From DATEMK01 sp035275625 (lineage in GTDB: Bacteria; Bacteroidota; Bacteroidia; AKYH767-A; OLB10), in NCBI GenBank assembly GCA_035275625.1, contig DATEMK010000602.1, positions 1 to 39,679 on the forward strand: a stretch of DNA of 39,679 nucleotides, written 5' to 3'. Position numbers and translations under genes: made by a program. A model generated the notes under the pieces. The model searched no databases. It saw only the letters and a list, made by a program, of their open reading frames with translations, and was not told where the DNA came from. The first letter of the stretch is position 1. Each line of letters starts with the position of its first letter. This document shows positions 16,423 to 24,727 of the stretch, piece after piece.

Positions 16423-16956
16423 GTGTCTTCAGATTTCAATGACTCCAGAAAGGAAGACAGTGAAACTGCAGAAATGTTTAATTTTACCGTTTCGAAAAAC
16501 ACTCTCTTTAACATGGAACAGCCCTCCGAACAACCCCTTGAAGCAAGCATCGAAAATATTGCGGATAATACCGAAATCGCTATTGTTGATGACGACCCCG
16601 GATTCAGCATCATGCTCAAAGATTATCTTTTATCATCTTTACAATTAGATTCCGTGCTTTTTGCAAATGGCAATGAATTCCTCAAAAATTACCGCGTAAA
16701 TGATAACCGTAAAATCATTCTCGATTATGAATTCAAAGAAGGCCCGAACGGGTTAATTATTCTTCAAAAAATTAAAACACTGAACCCGATGGCCATTGTC
16801 ATCATAGTTTCAGGGCAGGACGATCTTGAAAAGGCCATTGAGACACTGCGCAATGGCGCCACCGATTATTTTCTCAAGACCAGCAAAACTGTTTTTGCCA
16901 ACATAGTCTGTTCACTCCAGAAGATATATAAGATGGAGAAGAATAAGTGGAATTGA
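16423..16956 (+). CDS. Single-domain response regulator (REC)
   Basis: 177 residues from the GTG at 16423; in-frame ATGs at 16474 and 16513 are alternative starts, and the N-terminal 45 residues are not part of the domain. The receiver domain (about 50-170) has the acidic cluster VDDD (56-58), the phospho-acceptor Asp101 in KIILDYEF, Ser130 in IIVSGQDD and Lys152 in FLKTSK. There is no output domain, so it probably acts by protein contact like CheY or Spo0F. It is divergent from the cyclase gene, which could link phosphorelay and cyclic nucleotide signalling (inference). Confidence 0.88.
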   Translation: MSSDFNDSRKEDSETAEMFNFTVSKNTLFNMEQPSEQPLEASIENIADNTEIAIVDDDPGFSIMLKDYLLSSLQLDSVLFANGNEFLKNYRVNDNRKIILDYEFKEGPNGLIILQKIKTLNPMAIVIIVSGQDDLEKAIETLRNGATDYFLKTSKTVFANIVCSLQKIYKMEKNKWN

Positions 16957-16987
16957 TAACTTTACCCGTCATTTAATTAAGCTTAAA

Positions 16988-19276
16988 ATGAAAAAACAAA
17001 TTACTCTTCTTGTTTTCGCTTTTATTTTATTTTCCCATGTTCATGCCCAGTCTTTTCAGTGGGCAGCGCAGATGGGCGGCACTGATTATGATACCGGGGA
17101 AGATATTGCTTTTGATTCATCGGGTAATGTTTACCTGGTTGGTATTTTTAATTCCTCAGCAGATTTTGATCCCGGTGCCGGTACTTACAACCTTACTTCT
17201 GCAGGCGCACAGGATGTGTACATTGTCAGGCTTGATTCAAATAAAAATTTTACATGGGCTGTTCGGGTTGGGGGTTCCCACCAGGACTTCGCATATTCAA
17301 TTGCCGTGACCGGAAGTTCAGTTTATATATGCGGTAATTTCAGAGACACTGCAGATTTTGATCCGGGCCCCGGTGTTAGCAATCTTATCTCTGCCGGTGG
17401 TTCTGATATTTTCATTTTGAAATTGGATACCGCTTCCAATTTTACATGGGTAAAGCAAATTGGCGGAACGGGTAATGATGTTGCGGAAAAATTGGCTCTT
17501 GACAATGCGCAAAACATCCTGGTATGCGGTGTGTTCCAGGACACCGTTGATTTTGATCCGGGAATCGGGCTGGAGAATATGATCAGCAACGGATCAGCAG
17601 ATGCTTATGTTTTGAAAACAGATGCCAACGGCAATTATATATGGGCAGGCCATTATGGAAACAATTCCGGGCAATTAGCTTTCGGTATCGCCACTGATGC
17701 TTCTAACGATGTTTATGTAACGGGACAGTTTTACGGAACCACTGATTTTGATCCCGGTGCCGGTGTTTACAATCTTATGACCACCGGCTTCAATTCAAAT
17801 ATATATGTGCTGAAATGGAGCGCAGCAGGAAATTTTACCTGGGCTGATAATATGGGCAACAGCAGCGGTGGAGATTGGGGCGCTTCAATTAAAACAGATG
17901 CTGCGGGTAATCCTGTCATTACAGGTACTTATTTCGGCACTGTTGATTTTGACCCCGGGGCAGGAACTTTTAATCTCACTGCAGCAGGTTCCAATGGAGA
18001 TATTTTTGTGGTTAAGCTTACGTCTTCCACCGGTGCATTTATGTTTGCCAAAAGCATGGGCGGAACAGGCCTTAATCAGCCTTATGGCCTCGCGCTGAAT
18101 TCAGCTGGCAGTATTTATGTAACGGGATTATTCAGCCTTACGGCTGACTTTGATCCGGACGGTCCTGCTTTTAATCTTACTGCTTCCGGGCCTTCTGATG
18201 CATTTATAGTTGAACTGGATGCTTCCGGAAATTTTTTATGGGCGTATGGATTTGGCGGAACCGATTCTGATTTCGGGCGCGGCATCAGCACTTACGGAAG
18301 TGATGTATATGCAACCGGTGTGTTTGCTTTCATGCCTGATTTTGATCCCGGCCTGCCTGTATATAATCTCAGTTCGTTCTCCAACTCATCCGATGCATTC
18401 CTTCTCAAGCTGCGCTTTTGCACACCTGTGCAAACGGCAGTTAATTACGGCCTTTGCCCGGGTGACAGCGTATTTGCAGGTGGCGCTTATCAATATGATC
18501 CCGGGGTTTATTACGACTACTATACTGCCGCAGGCGGCTGCGACAGTATTGTAGCTACTACTGTGCAATATACTTTTACGCTTGATCTTGGCAATGACTT
18601 TACCGGCTGTAACGGGCAATCTGTCCTGCTGGACGCTAACGTACCCGGGGCTGTTTATTTATGGAGCACGGGTGCCACTACGCAGACCATTGTTGTTGTC
18701 TTTACGGGCATTTACTGGGTAAGTGTTACCTATAACGGATGTGCACAGCAGGATACCATTCATGTTACCTTTCTGCCGTTGCCCGTGGTAAACCTGGGCA
18801 TGGATACGGTTATATGCACCACATCATCGGTAATCCTTGATGCCGGACCCGGTTTTACATCCTATTTATGGTCAGATGGTTCCACCCTTCAGACGTTGAC
18901 TTTTTATGGCTCAATAGGTACAGGCATTTATAATGTTGAAGTAATGGTAACAGATTCTTTCGGATGCTTTAATAGCGATGCCATGATTGTTACTGTGACT
19001 GTATGTACGGGGATTAACGATGCTTCGTCTGCACTCACCATGACGTTTAGTGCTTATCCAAACCCGGCAGGGGATTTCATGGTTATTGAATCAGCTGAAA
19101 AAATAAAGCAGATGACATTATTCGATACAGCGGGTAAGATGCTGATGCAGCAAAATTATAATGCAGGCAGAAATTCCGTGAGGCTTTCTTTTCATTCACT
19201 TGCTGATGGCATGTATTATTTGCAAATGAAACATGACGGGATGTTATACACCACGAAGGTTGTTATTCAGCATTGA
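16988..19276 (+). CDS. Secreted SBBP-type beta-propeller protein with type IX sorting domain
   Basis: 762 residues with a signal peptide ending HVHAQ (cleavage about residue 20). Residues 22-480 hold about eight repeats with a W-A-x-x-x-G-G start, G-N-x-Y-x-x-G and D-F-D-P-G motifs, as in SBBP/beta-propeller repeats. A middle section (about 485-660) has Ig-like strands with VLLDANVPGAVYLWSTGATT, typical of gliding-motility type surface proteins. The C-terminal 75 residues (SAYPNPAGDFMVIES onward, ending TTKVVIQH) are a Por secretion-system sorting domain. It is exported by the type IX system to the cell surface; the ligand is unknown. A short hairpin follows the stop codon. Confidence 0.9.
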   Translation: MKKQITLLVFAFILFSHVHAQSFQWAAQMGGTDYDTGEDIAFDSSGNVYLVGIFNSSADFDPGAGTYNLTSAGAQDVYIVRLDSNKNFTWAVRVGGSHQDFAYSIAVTGSSVYICGNFRDTADFDPGPGVSNLISAGGSDIFILKLDTASNFTWVKQIGGTGNDVAEKLALDNAQNILVCGVFQDTVDFDPGIGLENMISNGSADAYVLKTDANGNYIWAGHYGNNSGQLAFGIATDASNDVYVTGQFYGTTDFDPGAGVYNLMTTGFNSNIYVLKWSAAGNFTWADNMGNSSGGDWGASIKTDAAGNPVITGTYFGTVDFDPGAGTFNLTAAGSNGDIFVVKLTSSTGAFMFAKSMGGTGLNQPYGLALNSAGSIYVTGLFSLTADFDPDGPAFNLTASGPSDAFIVELDASGNFLWAYGFGGTDSDFGRGISTYGSDVYATGVFAFMPDFDPGLPVYNLSSFSNSSDAFLLKLRFCTPVQTAVNYGLCPGDSVFAGGAYQYDPGVYYDYYTAAGGCDSIVATTVQYTFTLDLGNDFTGCNGQSVLLDANVPGAVYLWSTGATTQTIVVVFTGIYWVSVTYNGCAQQDTIHVTFLPLPVVNLGMDTVICTTSSVILDAGPGFTSYLWSDGSTLQTLTFYGSIGTGIYNVEVMVTDSFGCFNSDAMIVTVTVCTGINDASSALTMTFSAYPNPAGDFMVIESAEKIKQMTLFDTAGKMLMQQNYNAGRNSVRLSFHSLADGMYYLQMKHDGMLYTTKVVIQH

Positions 19277-19282
19277 GATGCT

Positions 19283-19300
19283 TGCCTGTGCTGACAGGCA
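19283..19300. terminator. Hairpin between convergent genes
   Basis: TGCCTGT-GCTG-ACAGGCA forms a 7-bp stem with a 4-base loop exactly between the stop codons of the convergent genes at 16988-19276 and 19301-20335. The following T-tract is weak, so it may be a bidirectional terminator or a dispersed palindrome. Confidence 0.5.
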
Positions 19301-20335
19301 TTAATTACTTTCTTCAGCAAGCTTATTGAATTGTTTAAAATGACCTCCCTTTAATGAATATTTCACTTTAAACTGGATGACATCAAATGCATACCGCTTG
19401 TTGTACTTGTCTTGTGCCCAGTTACCGGTTTTAGGCGGTTGCCAGCCAATGGCAACATGCACCCCGCCAGCTGATAAGATGCTGAGTATTTCACCGGTGC
19501 CTGCGTCTACCACTATATAGCCGGCTCCCCAAAGCGTTGGACTCCACACAGAGGTGATGTATGCATAACCAGGTTTTTGTCCGGTTACAATGTCTTCATA
19601 ATCGCTTAAGCTGTCAACAAACTCGATGGGGTATTTATAATTTTCAGTGATTTCCTCTTTGGTTAAACCTTCTTTTATCTTTTGCATGTTTACAATCAGC
19701 TTAAGGTTCTTCAGCTTTCCGGCAGTGTTTTTATTTGACCAGCTGTAAGAAGGCAGCGTTTCTCCCGCAATTATTTTCTGAAGGTGAATATTTATTTGCT
19801 GAACCAGGAAAACAAAATCGGCATCACTTAATAAATCACTCATAAAGGAAATTATAAATTCCTCGTTATTTTTATCAGGCAGCATCATATTAAACGAATA
19901 AGTTTCGAGGTATTTAGTTTTGCCGTTTAAAGTTAATGTGCGGTCCATGCTTACAGGCAGCACGATTGCTACTGCGGGTGATGACGCCTGGATAAGAGCA
20001 TTTACCTCCTGTTCGCTTTTAAGCTCAATTGTTTTTGATCCCTTGTAAAGCGAATCAAAATAAAGCTTCATAGCCTGGTTAAAATAATTATTGTAAGTCT
20101 CTTCGCTTTTTAATTGTTCGGGATCTTTCTTGCTTAATTTTTCGGCTTTCTTGGGGTCAACTTCCCTTTTACAAAGAACTAAAGGACGTTTTAAAAATTC
20201 GGCTGCTGCCTCCTTCGAAAAAACAGGGGAAAGCACCGGTGCTGTAATTTCTCTTGATTTGCAGGGGAATGCCAGGCAGGTAATAATTATAATCTTCAGC
20301 AGGGTAACAGGTTTTGGAAGTTGTTTCATTTTCAA
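19301..20335 (-). CDS. Exported protein of unknown function
   Basis: 344 residues with an N-terminal signal (KPVTLLKIIIITCLAFPCKS). Cys25 could be a lipid-modified cysteine, though the lipobox is not ideal. I do not recognise a domain. The middle is charged and helical (SKKDPEQLKSEETYNNYFNQ), and the last third contains VWSPTLWGAGYIVVDAGTGEIL, which resembles a beta-sheet domain. Probably periplasmic or membrane anchored. It is convergent with the propeller gene, and the T9SS gene next to it at 20413 is on the same strand 77 bp upstream. Confidence 0.7.
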   Translation of the reverse strand: MKMKQLPKPVTLLKIIIITCLAFPCKSREITAPVLSPVFSKEAAAEFLKRPLVLCKREVDPKKAEKLSKKDPEQLKSEETYNNYFNQAMKLYFDSLYKGSKTIELKSEQEVNALIQASSPAVAIVLPVSMDRTLTLNGKTKYLETYSFNMMLPDKNNEEFIISFMSDLLSDADFVFLVQQINIHLQKIIAGETLPSYSWSNKNTAGKLKNLKLIVNMQKIKEGLTKEEITENYKYPIEFVDSLSDYEDIVTGQKPGYAYITSVWSPTLWGAGYIVVDAGTGEILSILSAGGVHVAIGWQPPKTGNWAQDKYNKRYAFDVIQFKVKYSLKGGHFKQFNKLAEESN

Positions 20336-20412
20336 TAGAATTTTAGTTTGACACTAAAGTACACTTAAAATTTTTCAGCACGAAAACATACTCAAATTTC
20401 CAGGCCCCTTTT

Positions 20413-21564
20413 TTACATTTTATAAAAGCGCCTGCGGATAACCTCATCCTGAGTTTTTAATTCAACAAAATAAGCACCCCTGTTTAACATGCTGATGTCA
20501 ATGGAAGCACTTCCGTTTACTGTAGCCTCCCCTGCAATTACTACTCTTCCTGCTGCGTCATACACGGCATATTTGCAGTCATTACCCTCAATACCTGAGA
20601 TGGTGATTTTATAAACTGCCGGGTTGGGAGCAATCGTAATTTCATTAATACCCGGTAGCTGGTTTATCCCAAGCAATGTACCGGGATTGCAGCTTGCAAG
20701 GTCAGCCGTAAGAACGGTTCCTGCAGGTAAGAAAACAGGCGGGCTGACAATTACATTACTGCCTGTAAAGGTTACAGGGATAAGACTGTTTGGAAAAACG
20801 GAGTTTCCCGATCCCAAAGCGATGTAAAAAACAGAGTTGAGAAGAAAGCAGCCATAGGCATTACCCACATTCATGGTTAAAGGGTAACGCTGCAGTATTT
20901 GCCCTGCGCCTGAAATTATAAATATGGAATCCGACATAGCCCCGATGCCCGAAACAAAAACAAAATTGCCGTTATTGTCAACAGCTATATCGGCACACCC
21001 CATTAGTTTTGTGGTGGAAAATATAGTGGTAAAGACGCTGCCGTCATATTTAATGATCTCAGTAGTTGCGCCCGGGCTGTAGTAGTATAGGTTATTGCCG
21101 TTTCCGCTGCAATTGTATAACGGCACAGGGGCAGTACCAGGGACAGTCGTCCAGGTGTTGCCGCCATCCCAATAAACAACATTGGAGCCCTGGCTTGTAT
21201 AAAAAGCAGGAGACATTGCCCCACCGTTAAGGTTGTTGGAAATACCCAGTGATAATCCACCGCAGGAAGGAACATAGTTTCCTGTGTAGGTAATAACATT
21301 ATTGGTGAGGTCAAATTCCTTTAGGATACCTGTATTACTCTCAATTCCCCAGAACGTATTTCCACCATTGCAGGCGGAGGTGGTGGTGTCAATATCGAAA
21401 GGTGACGTTGAAGTATTATCGAAAGTTTCCGGCAATGGACTTGTTGTAAGAAGTGTGCTGTAAAAATTTTGCTGCGCATTTGCAGAATTAATAATTCCCG
21501 GAACAAACGGGATACATAAGAATAAACAATTAATAATAGCGGGGAGGGTGATGCGTGTTTTCAT
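20413..21564 (-). CDS. Secreted protein with type IX (Por) C-terminal sorting domain
   Basis: 383 residues with a signal peptide (MKTRITLPAIINCLFLCIPF, cleavage probably near NANAQ). The body (about 35-300) is rich in Gly, Asn, Thr and Ser and has short repeated strand patterns such as FWGIESNTGILKEFDLTNN and IAVDNNGNFVFVSG, like a beta-propeller. The C-terminal 75 residues (IAPNPAVYKITISG to RRFYKM) are a type A T9SS sorting domain. It should be displayed or released at the cell surface. The function of the body is unknown. The gene stands alone on the minus strand. Confidence 0.85.
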   Translation of the reverse strand: MKTRITLPAIINCLFLCIPFVPGIINSANAQQNFYSTLLTTSPLPETFDNTSTSPFDIDTTTSACNGGNTFWGIESNTGILKEFDLTNNVITYTGNYVPSCGGLSLGISNNLNGGAMSPAFYTSQGSNVVYWDGGNTWTTVPGTAPVPLYNCSGNGNNLYYYSPGATTEIIKYDGSVFTTIFSTTKLMGCADIAVDNNGNFVFVSGIGAMSDSIFIISGAGQILQRYPLTMNVGNAYGCFLLNSVFYIALGSGNSVFPNSLIPVTFTGSNVIVSPPVFLPAGTVLTADLASCNPGTLLGINQLPGINEITIAPNPAVYKITISGIEGNDCKYAVYDAAGRVVIAGEATVNGSASIDISMLNRGAYFVELKTQDEVIRRRFYKM

Positions 21565-21776
21565 AATTTTTATTTTATAAAGTTAACACTGTGTAATTTC
21601 ATAGTTGTGCTTACAAGGCTCTGAAACCCGGGAGACGAAAATAAAGTTTTTAATTCAATTTAACCATCCAGACCAAAATTTTCAACGGAAGATATTAGAA
21701 TTATTATAGCCACTATTTACACGGATTAACACTAAACGCTGAAATAATTCGGGAATTCCTTTTCACAGGATATTTT

Positions 21777-22136
21777 TTATTTCCCTGCTTGCCGGTAAAG
21801 AGAGAGCGCTTCTTTCAAAATTGCATTTATTTTTTTAAGCGGAATATTCTTCTCTGCGTCAAGCAGCAGTATTTTCATCCTTGCACGTTTCTCCATGATG
21901 AGATCCGGGTGGTTAATTTTTTTTCCTTCCACAATTCCGAGGTAGGGCTGCTGGAATTTTTTATGAATCCACAGGTAACAAAACATTTTTCCTTTGTAAC
22001 AATAAAAAGGCATTCCGTATTTCCATTCCTCTGAAATATTCTTGTCCTGCTTAAGAATATGCTGGCGTAAGAACTGCAAACAGCTTTTTAAAGGTTCCGG
22101 CTTCTGAAGAAAGTATACATCTGCGGGGCGAAGCAT
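21777..22136 (-). CDS. DUF1801-family (YdhG-like) protein
   Basis: 119 residues. The pattern EEWKYGMPFYCYKGKMFCYL and the basic PYLGIVEGKKINHPDLIMEK segment fit the DUF1801/YjbR-like small-protein family, some members of which are called iron chaperones. It has no signal peptide. It is monocistronic, and a related gene lies at 31487-31888. The biochemical role is not established. Confidence 0.8.
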   Translation of the reverse strand: MLRPADVYFLQKPEPLKSCLQFLRQHILKQDKNISEEWKYGMPFYCYKGKMFCYLWIHKKFQQPYLGIVEGKKINHPDLIMEKRARMKILLLDAEKNIPLKKINAILKEALSLYRQAGK

Positions 22137-22247
22137 AAATTTTTTTGTTTTACGGAACCTGAATTTTTAATAGCGCAAGCTAATAAAATATTTTAATCAA
22201 TAAATGTGGCATGCATGTCAACTTAAAGTTGCAAAATTGCAGTTACA

Positions 22248-22745
22248 ATGAATACTGAAGAATTAAAAAAGCTGCAATCGCCTCTCAAAGAAAAATACAA
22301 ATCTGAGCCAGGTGCGGCACTTATTACTTTAAAAGCGGAAAGCCATCTTGGTGAAGGCATTTCATGCAAAATAGAATCAGGCAAAGCAATGGTGGAGGCG
22401 GGGCTTCATCCTGCAACAGGCGGAACAGGCGGACTTGCCTGCTCGGGCGATATGCTGCTGGAAGCGCTGGCTGCCTGCGCGGGAGTGACACTTAAGGCTG
22501 TTGCAACTTCTATTGGAATTCACGTGCGTGGAGGGACTATTTATACAGAAGGCGATCTTGATTTTCGCGGAACTCTTGGTGTTTCAAAAGAAGCCCCGGT
22601 GGGTTTTAAAGCTATTCGCCTTACGTTTAATTTAGATTGTGATGCAGGCGAAGAACAACTGAACAACCTGCTGAGGCTTACAGAACGTTATTGCGTGGTT
22701 TTTCAGACTTTGAAGAATGCCCCGGAGATTTCCATCGTTAAATAA
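22248..22745 (+). CDS. OsmC-family peroxiredoxin-like protein
   Basis: 165 residues of the OsmC/Ohr fold. Catalytic-type cysteines are Cys77 in LAACAGVT and Cys149 in ERYCVVFQ. An N-terminal extension (MNTEELKKLQSPLKEKYKSE) precedes the fold, as in a common OsmC subgroup. It should reduce organic peroxides or act on thiols. Upstream lie the short inverted repeats CAACTT-A-AAGTTG (22219-22231) and TGCAA-AA-TTGCA (22230-22241), which might be an operator for a redox regulator (inference). It differs from the protein at 7087-7533. Confidence 0.9.
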   Translation: MNTEELKKLQSPLKEKYKSEPGAALITLKAESHLGEGISCKIESGKAMVEAGLHPATGGTGGLACSGDMLLEALAACAGVTLKAVATSIGIHVRGGTIYTEGDLDFRGTLGVSKEAPVGFKAIRLTFNLDCDAGEEQLNNLLRLTERYCVVFQTLKNAPEISIVK

Positions 22746-22768
22746 AAACAGCTTTTCGTTTCTGTTTT
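22745..22768 (+). terminator. Weak hairpin after the OsmC gene
   Basis: AAAACAG (22745-22751) and CTGTTTT (22762-22768) form a 7-bp stem with a 10-base loop, followed by CTTATTTTATT. It overlaps the end of the stop codon, and its low GC makes it a modest terminator candidate. Confidence 0.4.
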
Positions 22769-22934
22769 CTTATTTTATTAAATAAATTTTTCATATTTCA
22801 TTTCTGAAACCTGTTTTCCGATTCCTGTTTTGCTGAATGGATGGAAGGAATCCGGATTTTAAATGTATTCAGTGAAACCCATTTGAAATAACTGACGTAC
22901 AACTCCCGAACCAAAGATTTTGATTGGCAAAGGG

Positions 22935-23149
22935 GCAACCCCATAAGGTTGCCGGTAGCCCCGTAAGGCTGCACAAAAATCAAAACGCTCATTGAAACTC
23001 CGTAAGGTTTCACTCAGTCCCGTAAGATTGAAAATTTTTGAGATCCGCAGTTCAGTGCCTGATCAAACAACAAACTGAAATCCCGTAAGGTTTCAAAATT
23101 TAGAAAAGTAATCCCGTAAGGTTACCATTTTATAAAGCCCCGTAAGGCT
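22935..23149. repeat. Cluster of seven short hairpin repeats with a CCCGTAAGG core
   Basis: Seven units share a core close to CC-CCGTAA-GG, while the flanking arms differ but pair with each other in most units. The units are at about 22935-22952 (GCAACC/GGTTGC), 22957-22970 (AGCC/GGCT), 22993-23012 (TGAAAC/GTTTCA), 23014-23031 (imperfect, CAGTC/GATTG), 23076-23095 (TGAAA/TTTCA), 23108-23125 (GTAA/TTAC) and 23136-23149 (AGCC/GGCT). Spacing is irregular, so this is not a CRISPR. Two more units lie in the next coding sequence. The remainder of the 22746-23241 gap has no gene and ends with an AGAAAG-rich stretch. Confidence 0.85.
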
Positions 23150-23241
23150 GTTTTTTAGGCAGAAAGCAGAAAGTAAAAAGCAGAAAGTATCAAGAGTCAA
23201 AACAAAAAAACAAACAACTTTAAATTATCGCAATTGTTTAT

Positions 23242-24549
23242 ATGACAGCTAAACCAAAAGTCCTGACGCTGGGTTGGGAGTTTCCGCCACTTTGTGCCGG
23301 TGGCTTAGGTCCTGCATGTTATGGTTTGACGAAAGCGCTGAGTAAGTATGTTAACAATACGCTCATTTTGCCGCGGCACGAAAAAAAATTTAAGGTTAAA
23401 AATGTAAACATCATCGGGCTCAATCATTTTTCTTCAAAAACATTGACCATGCAATCCCGTAAGGTTGGTTCAATGTTTTCAGAGGAGATAAACTGGAATG
23501 AAGAACTTTTTTCATCTTATCCATTGACATTGCCCCGTAAGGCGATTCATCAATGGATGAACGCTGGCACGCGGCAGCATATCACGAAACAAGAACGTGA
23601 AAACCTGTTTTCGGAGAAAGATATATATGGCGCTAATATTATGCAAAAAGTTTCTGCTTACACAGACATGGTTTGTGAACTGGCGGACGATATTGATTTT
23701 GATATCATCCATGCGCACGACTGGATTACTTATTCTGCAGGTGTGCACCTGAAACATTATTCGAAGAAACCTTTAGTTGTTCATGTACATTCTTTGGAAA
23801 CTGACCGGGTGCATCCGCAAAGCCGGAATACTGTTTATGAAATTGAAAGAACCGGTATGATGCAGGCAGACCGCGTGTTGCCGGTGAGTAATTTTACGAA
23901 ACGATGCATAGTTAATTATTACGGAATAGGAGAAGAAAAAATTTTTCCTGTATATAACGGTTATGATTCCGATTTTAATGTTAAGAGAGCCGGGCAAAAA
24001 TTTGCATCTTCCAAAAAGGAAAAAAAAGTTTTGTTTCTCGGAAGAATCACTGCGCAGAAAGGCCCGGAATATTTGATTGAAACCGCGCAAAAGCTTTTTG
24101 CCAAAATGGACAATGTAAAAGTTTGCATTGCGGGAACCGGAGATTTAAAACCGCACCTTGAGTATTTAGTGGAGAAAAATAATCTGAAAGATAAAGTTGA
24201 GTTCAGAGGATTTTTGAGCAAGGAGGGAGTGAAAAAGTTGTTGAGTGAGACCGATGCGTATATCATGCCTTCTGTCAGTGAACCATTCGGACTTTCGGCA
24301 GTTGAAGCGGCACAATACAATATTCCCTGTGTGATTTCAAAACAAAGTGGCGCTGCGGAAGTGCTTCCTAATACATTGCAGACTGATTTTTGGGATACAG
24401 ACAAGATGGCAAATTATTTATTTGCATCGTTAAACTATAAAAGCCTGGCAGATACACTGACTGAAAAAACACAAGTGAATTTAAAAGATATTAATTGGGA
24501 TGCTGCTGCAAAAACTGTTTTAGGCAATTATAAATTTCTATTGAATTAG
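23242..24549 (+). CDS. Glycogen synthase-like glycosyltransferase (GT4/GT5 type)
   Basis: 435 residues with a GT-B fold. The N-terminal domain begins VLTLGWEFPPLCAGGLGPAC, with the glycine-rich nucleotide-sugar loop of glycogen and starch synthases. The C-terminal domain has VLFLGRITAQKGPEYLI and the E-x7-E motif EPFGLSAVE. Its partner downstream is a GH57 enzyme, a pairing frequent in Bacteroidota glycogen metabolism. Two CCCGTAAGG hairpin units lie inside the coding sequence near residues 71-75 and 97-101 (reading QSRKVG and LPRKAI). They occur in a variable part of the N-terminal domain and avoid the TAA frame. The enzyme otherwise looks intact. Confidence 0.9.
   Translation: MTAKPKVLTLGWEFPPLCAGGLGPACYGLTKALSKYVNNTLILPRHEKKFKVKNVNIIGLNHFSSKTLTMQSRKVGSMFSEEINWNEELFSSYPLTLPRKAIHQWMNAGTRQHITKQERENLFSEKDIYGANIMQKVSAYTDMVCELADDIDFDIIHAHDWITYSAGVHLKHYSKKPLVVHVHSLETDRVHPQSRNTVYEIERTGMMQADRVLPVSNFTKRCIVNYYGIGEEKIFPVYNGYDSDFNVKRAGQKFASSKKEKKVLFLGRITAQKGPEYLIETAQKLFAKMDNVKVCIAGTGDLKPHLEYLVEKNNLKDKVEFRGFLSKEGVKKLLSETDAYIMPSVSEPFGLSAVEAAQYNIPCVISKQSGAAEVLPNTLQTDFWDTDKMANYLFASLNYKSLADTLTEKTQVNLKDINWDAAAKTVLGNYKFLLN
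23437..23479. repeat. CCCGTAAGG hairpin inside the GT4 coding sequence, nested in a longer inverted repeat
   Basis: CAA-TCCCGTAAGG-TTG (23452-23467) is flanked by a perfect 10-bp inverted repeat, AAAACATTGA (23437-23446) and TCAATGTTTT (23470-23479). A second coding unit, TGCC-CCGTAA-GGCG, lies at 23531-23544. Both are read so that the internal TAA is out of frame. Confidence 0.75.
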
Positions 24550-24555
24550 CTAAGC

Positions 24556-24713
24556 CATCAACGAATACGAATAAATACAAATGAACGAATCTAAATTACA
24601 ACCTTTAATAAAAACCAATTCTAATAAATAAAGTATTTAATTGAGTTAGAAATTAAAAAACAAAACATCATCAACGTTATTCGTAAATTCGTATTTATTC
24701 GTATTCGTTGATG
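24556..24713. repeat. 158-bp element with 23-bp terminal inverted repeats, copy 1
   Basis: The left arm (24556-24578, starting CATCAACGAATACG) and the right arm (24691-24713, ending CGTATTCGTTGATG) are perfect 23-bp reverse complements. The interior has no ORF and is AT-rich. It starts 7 bp after the GT4 stop and ends 14 bp before the GH57 start codon. A diverged relative lies at 34476-34636. It looks like a miniature inverted-repeat element without its own transposase. Confidence 0.8.
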
Positions 24714-24727
24714 CAAAAACAATAGTG

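Noticed and set aside
22935..23149. Possible CRISPR array
   Set aside because: Spacing is irregular, the units are hairpins with variable arms, and no cas genes are present.
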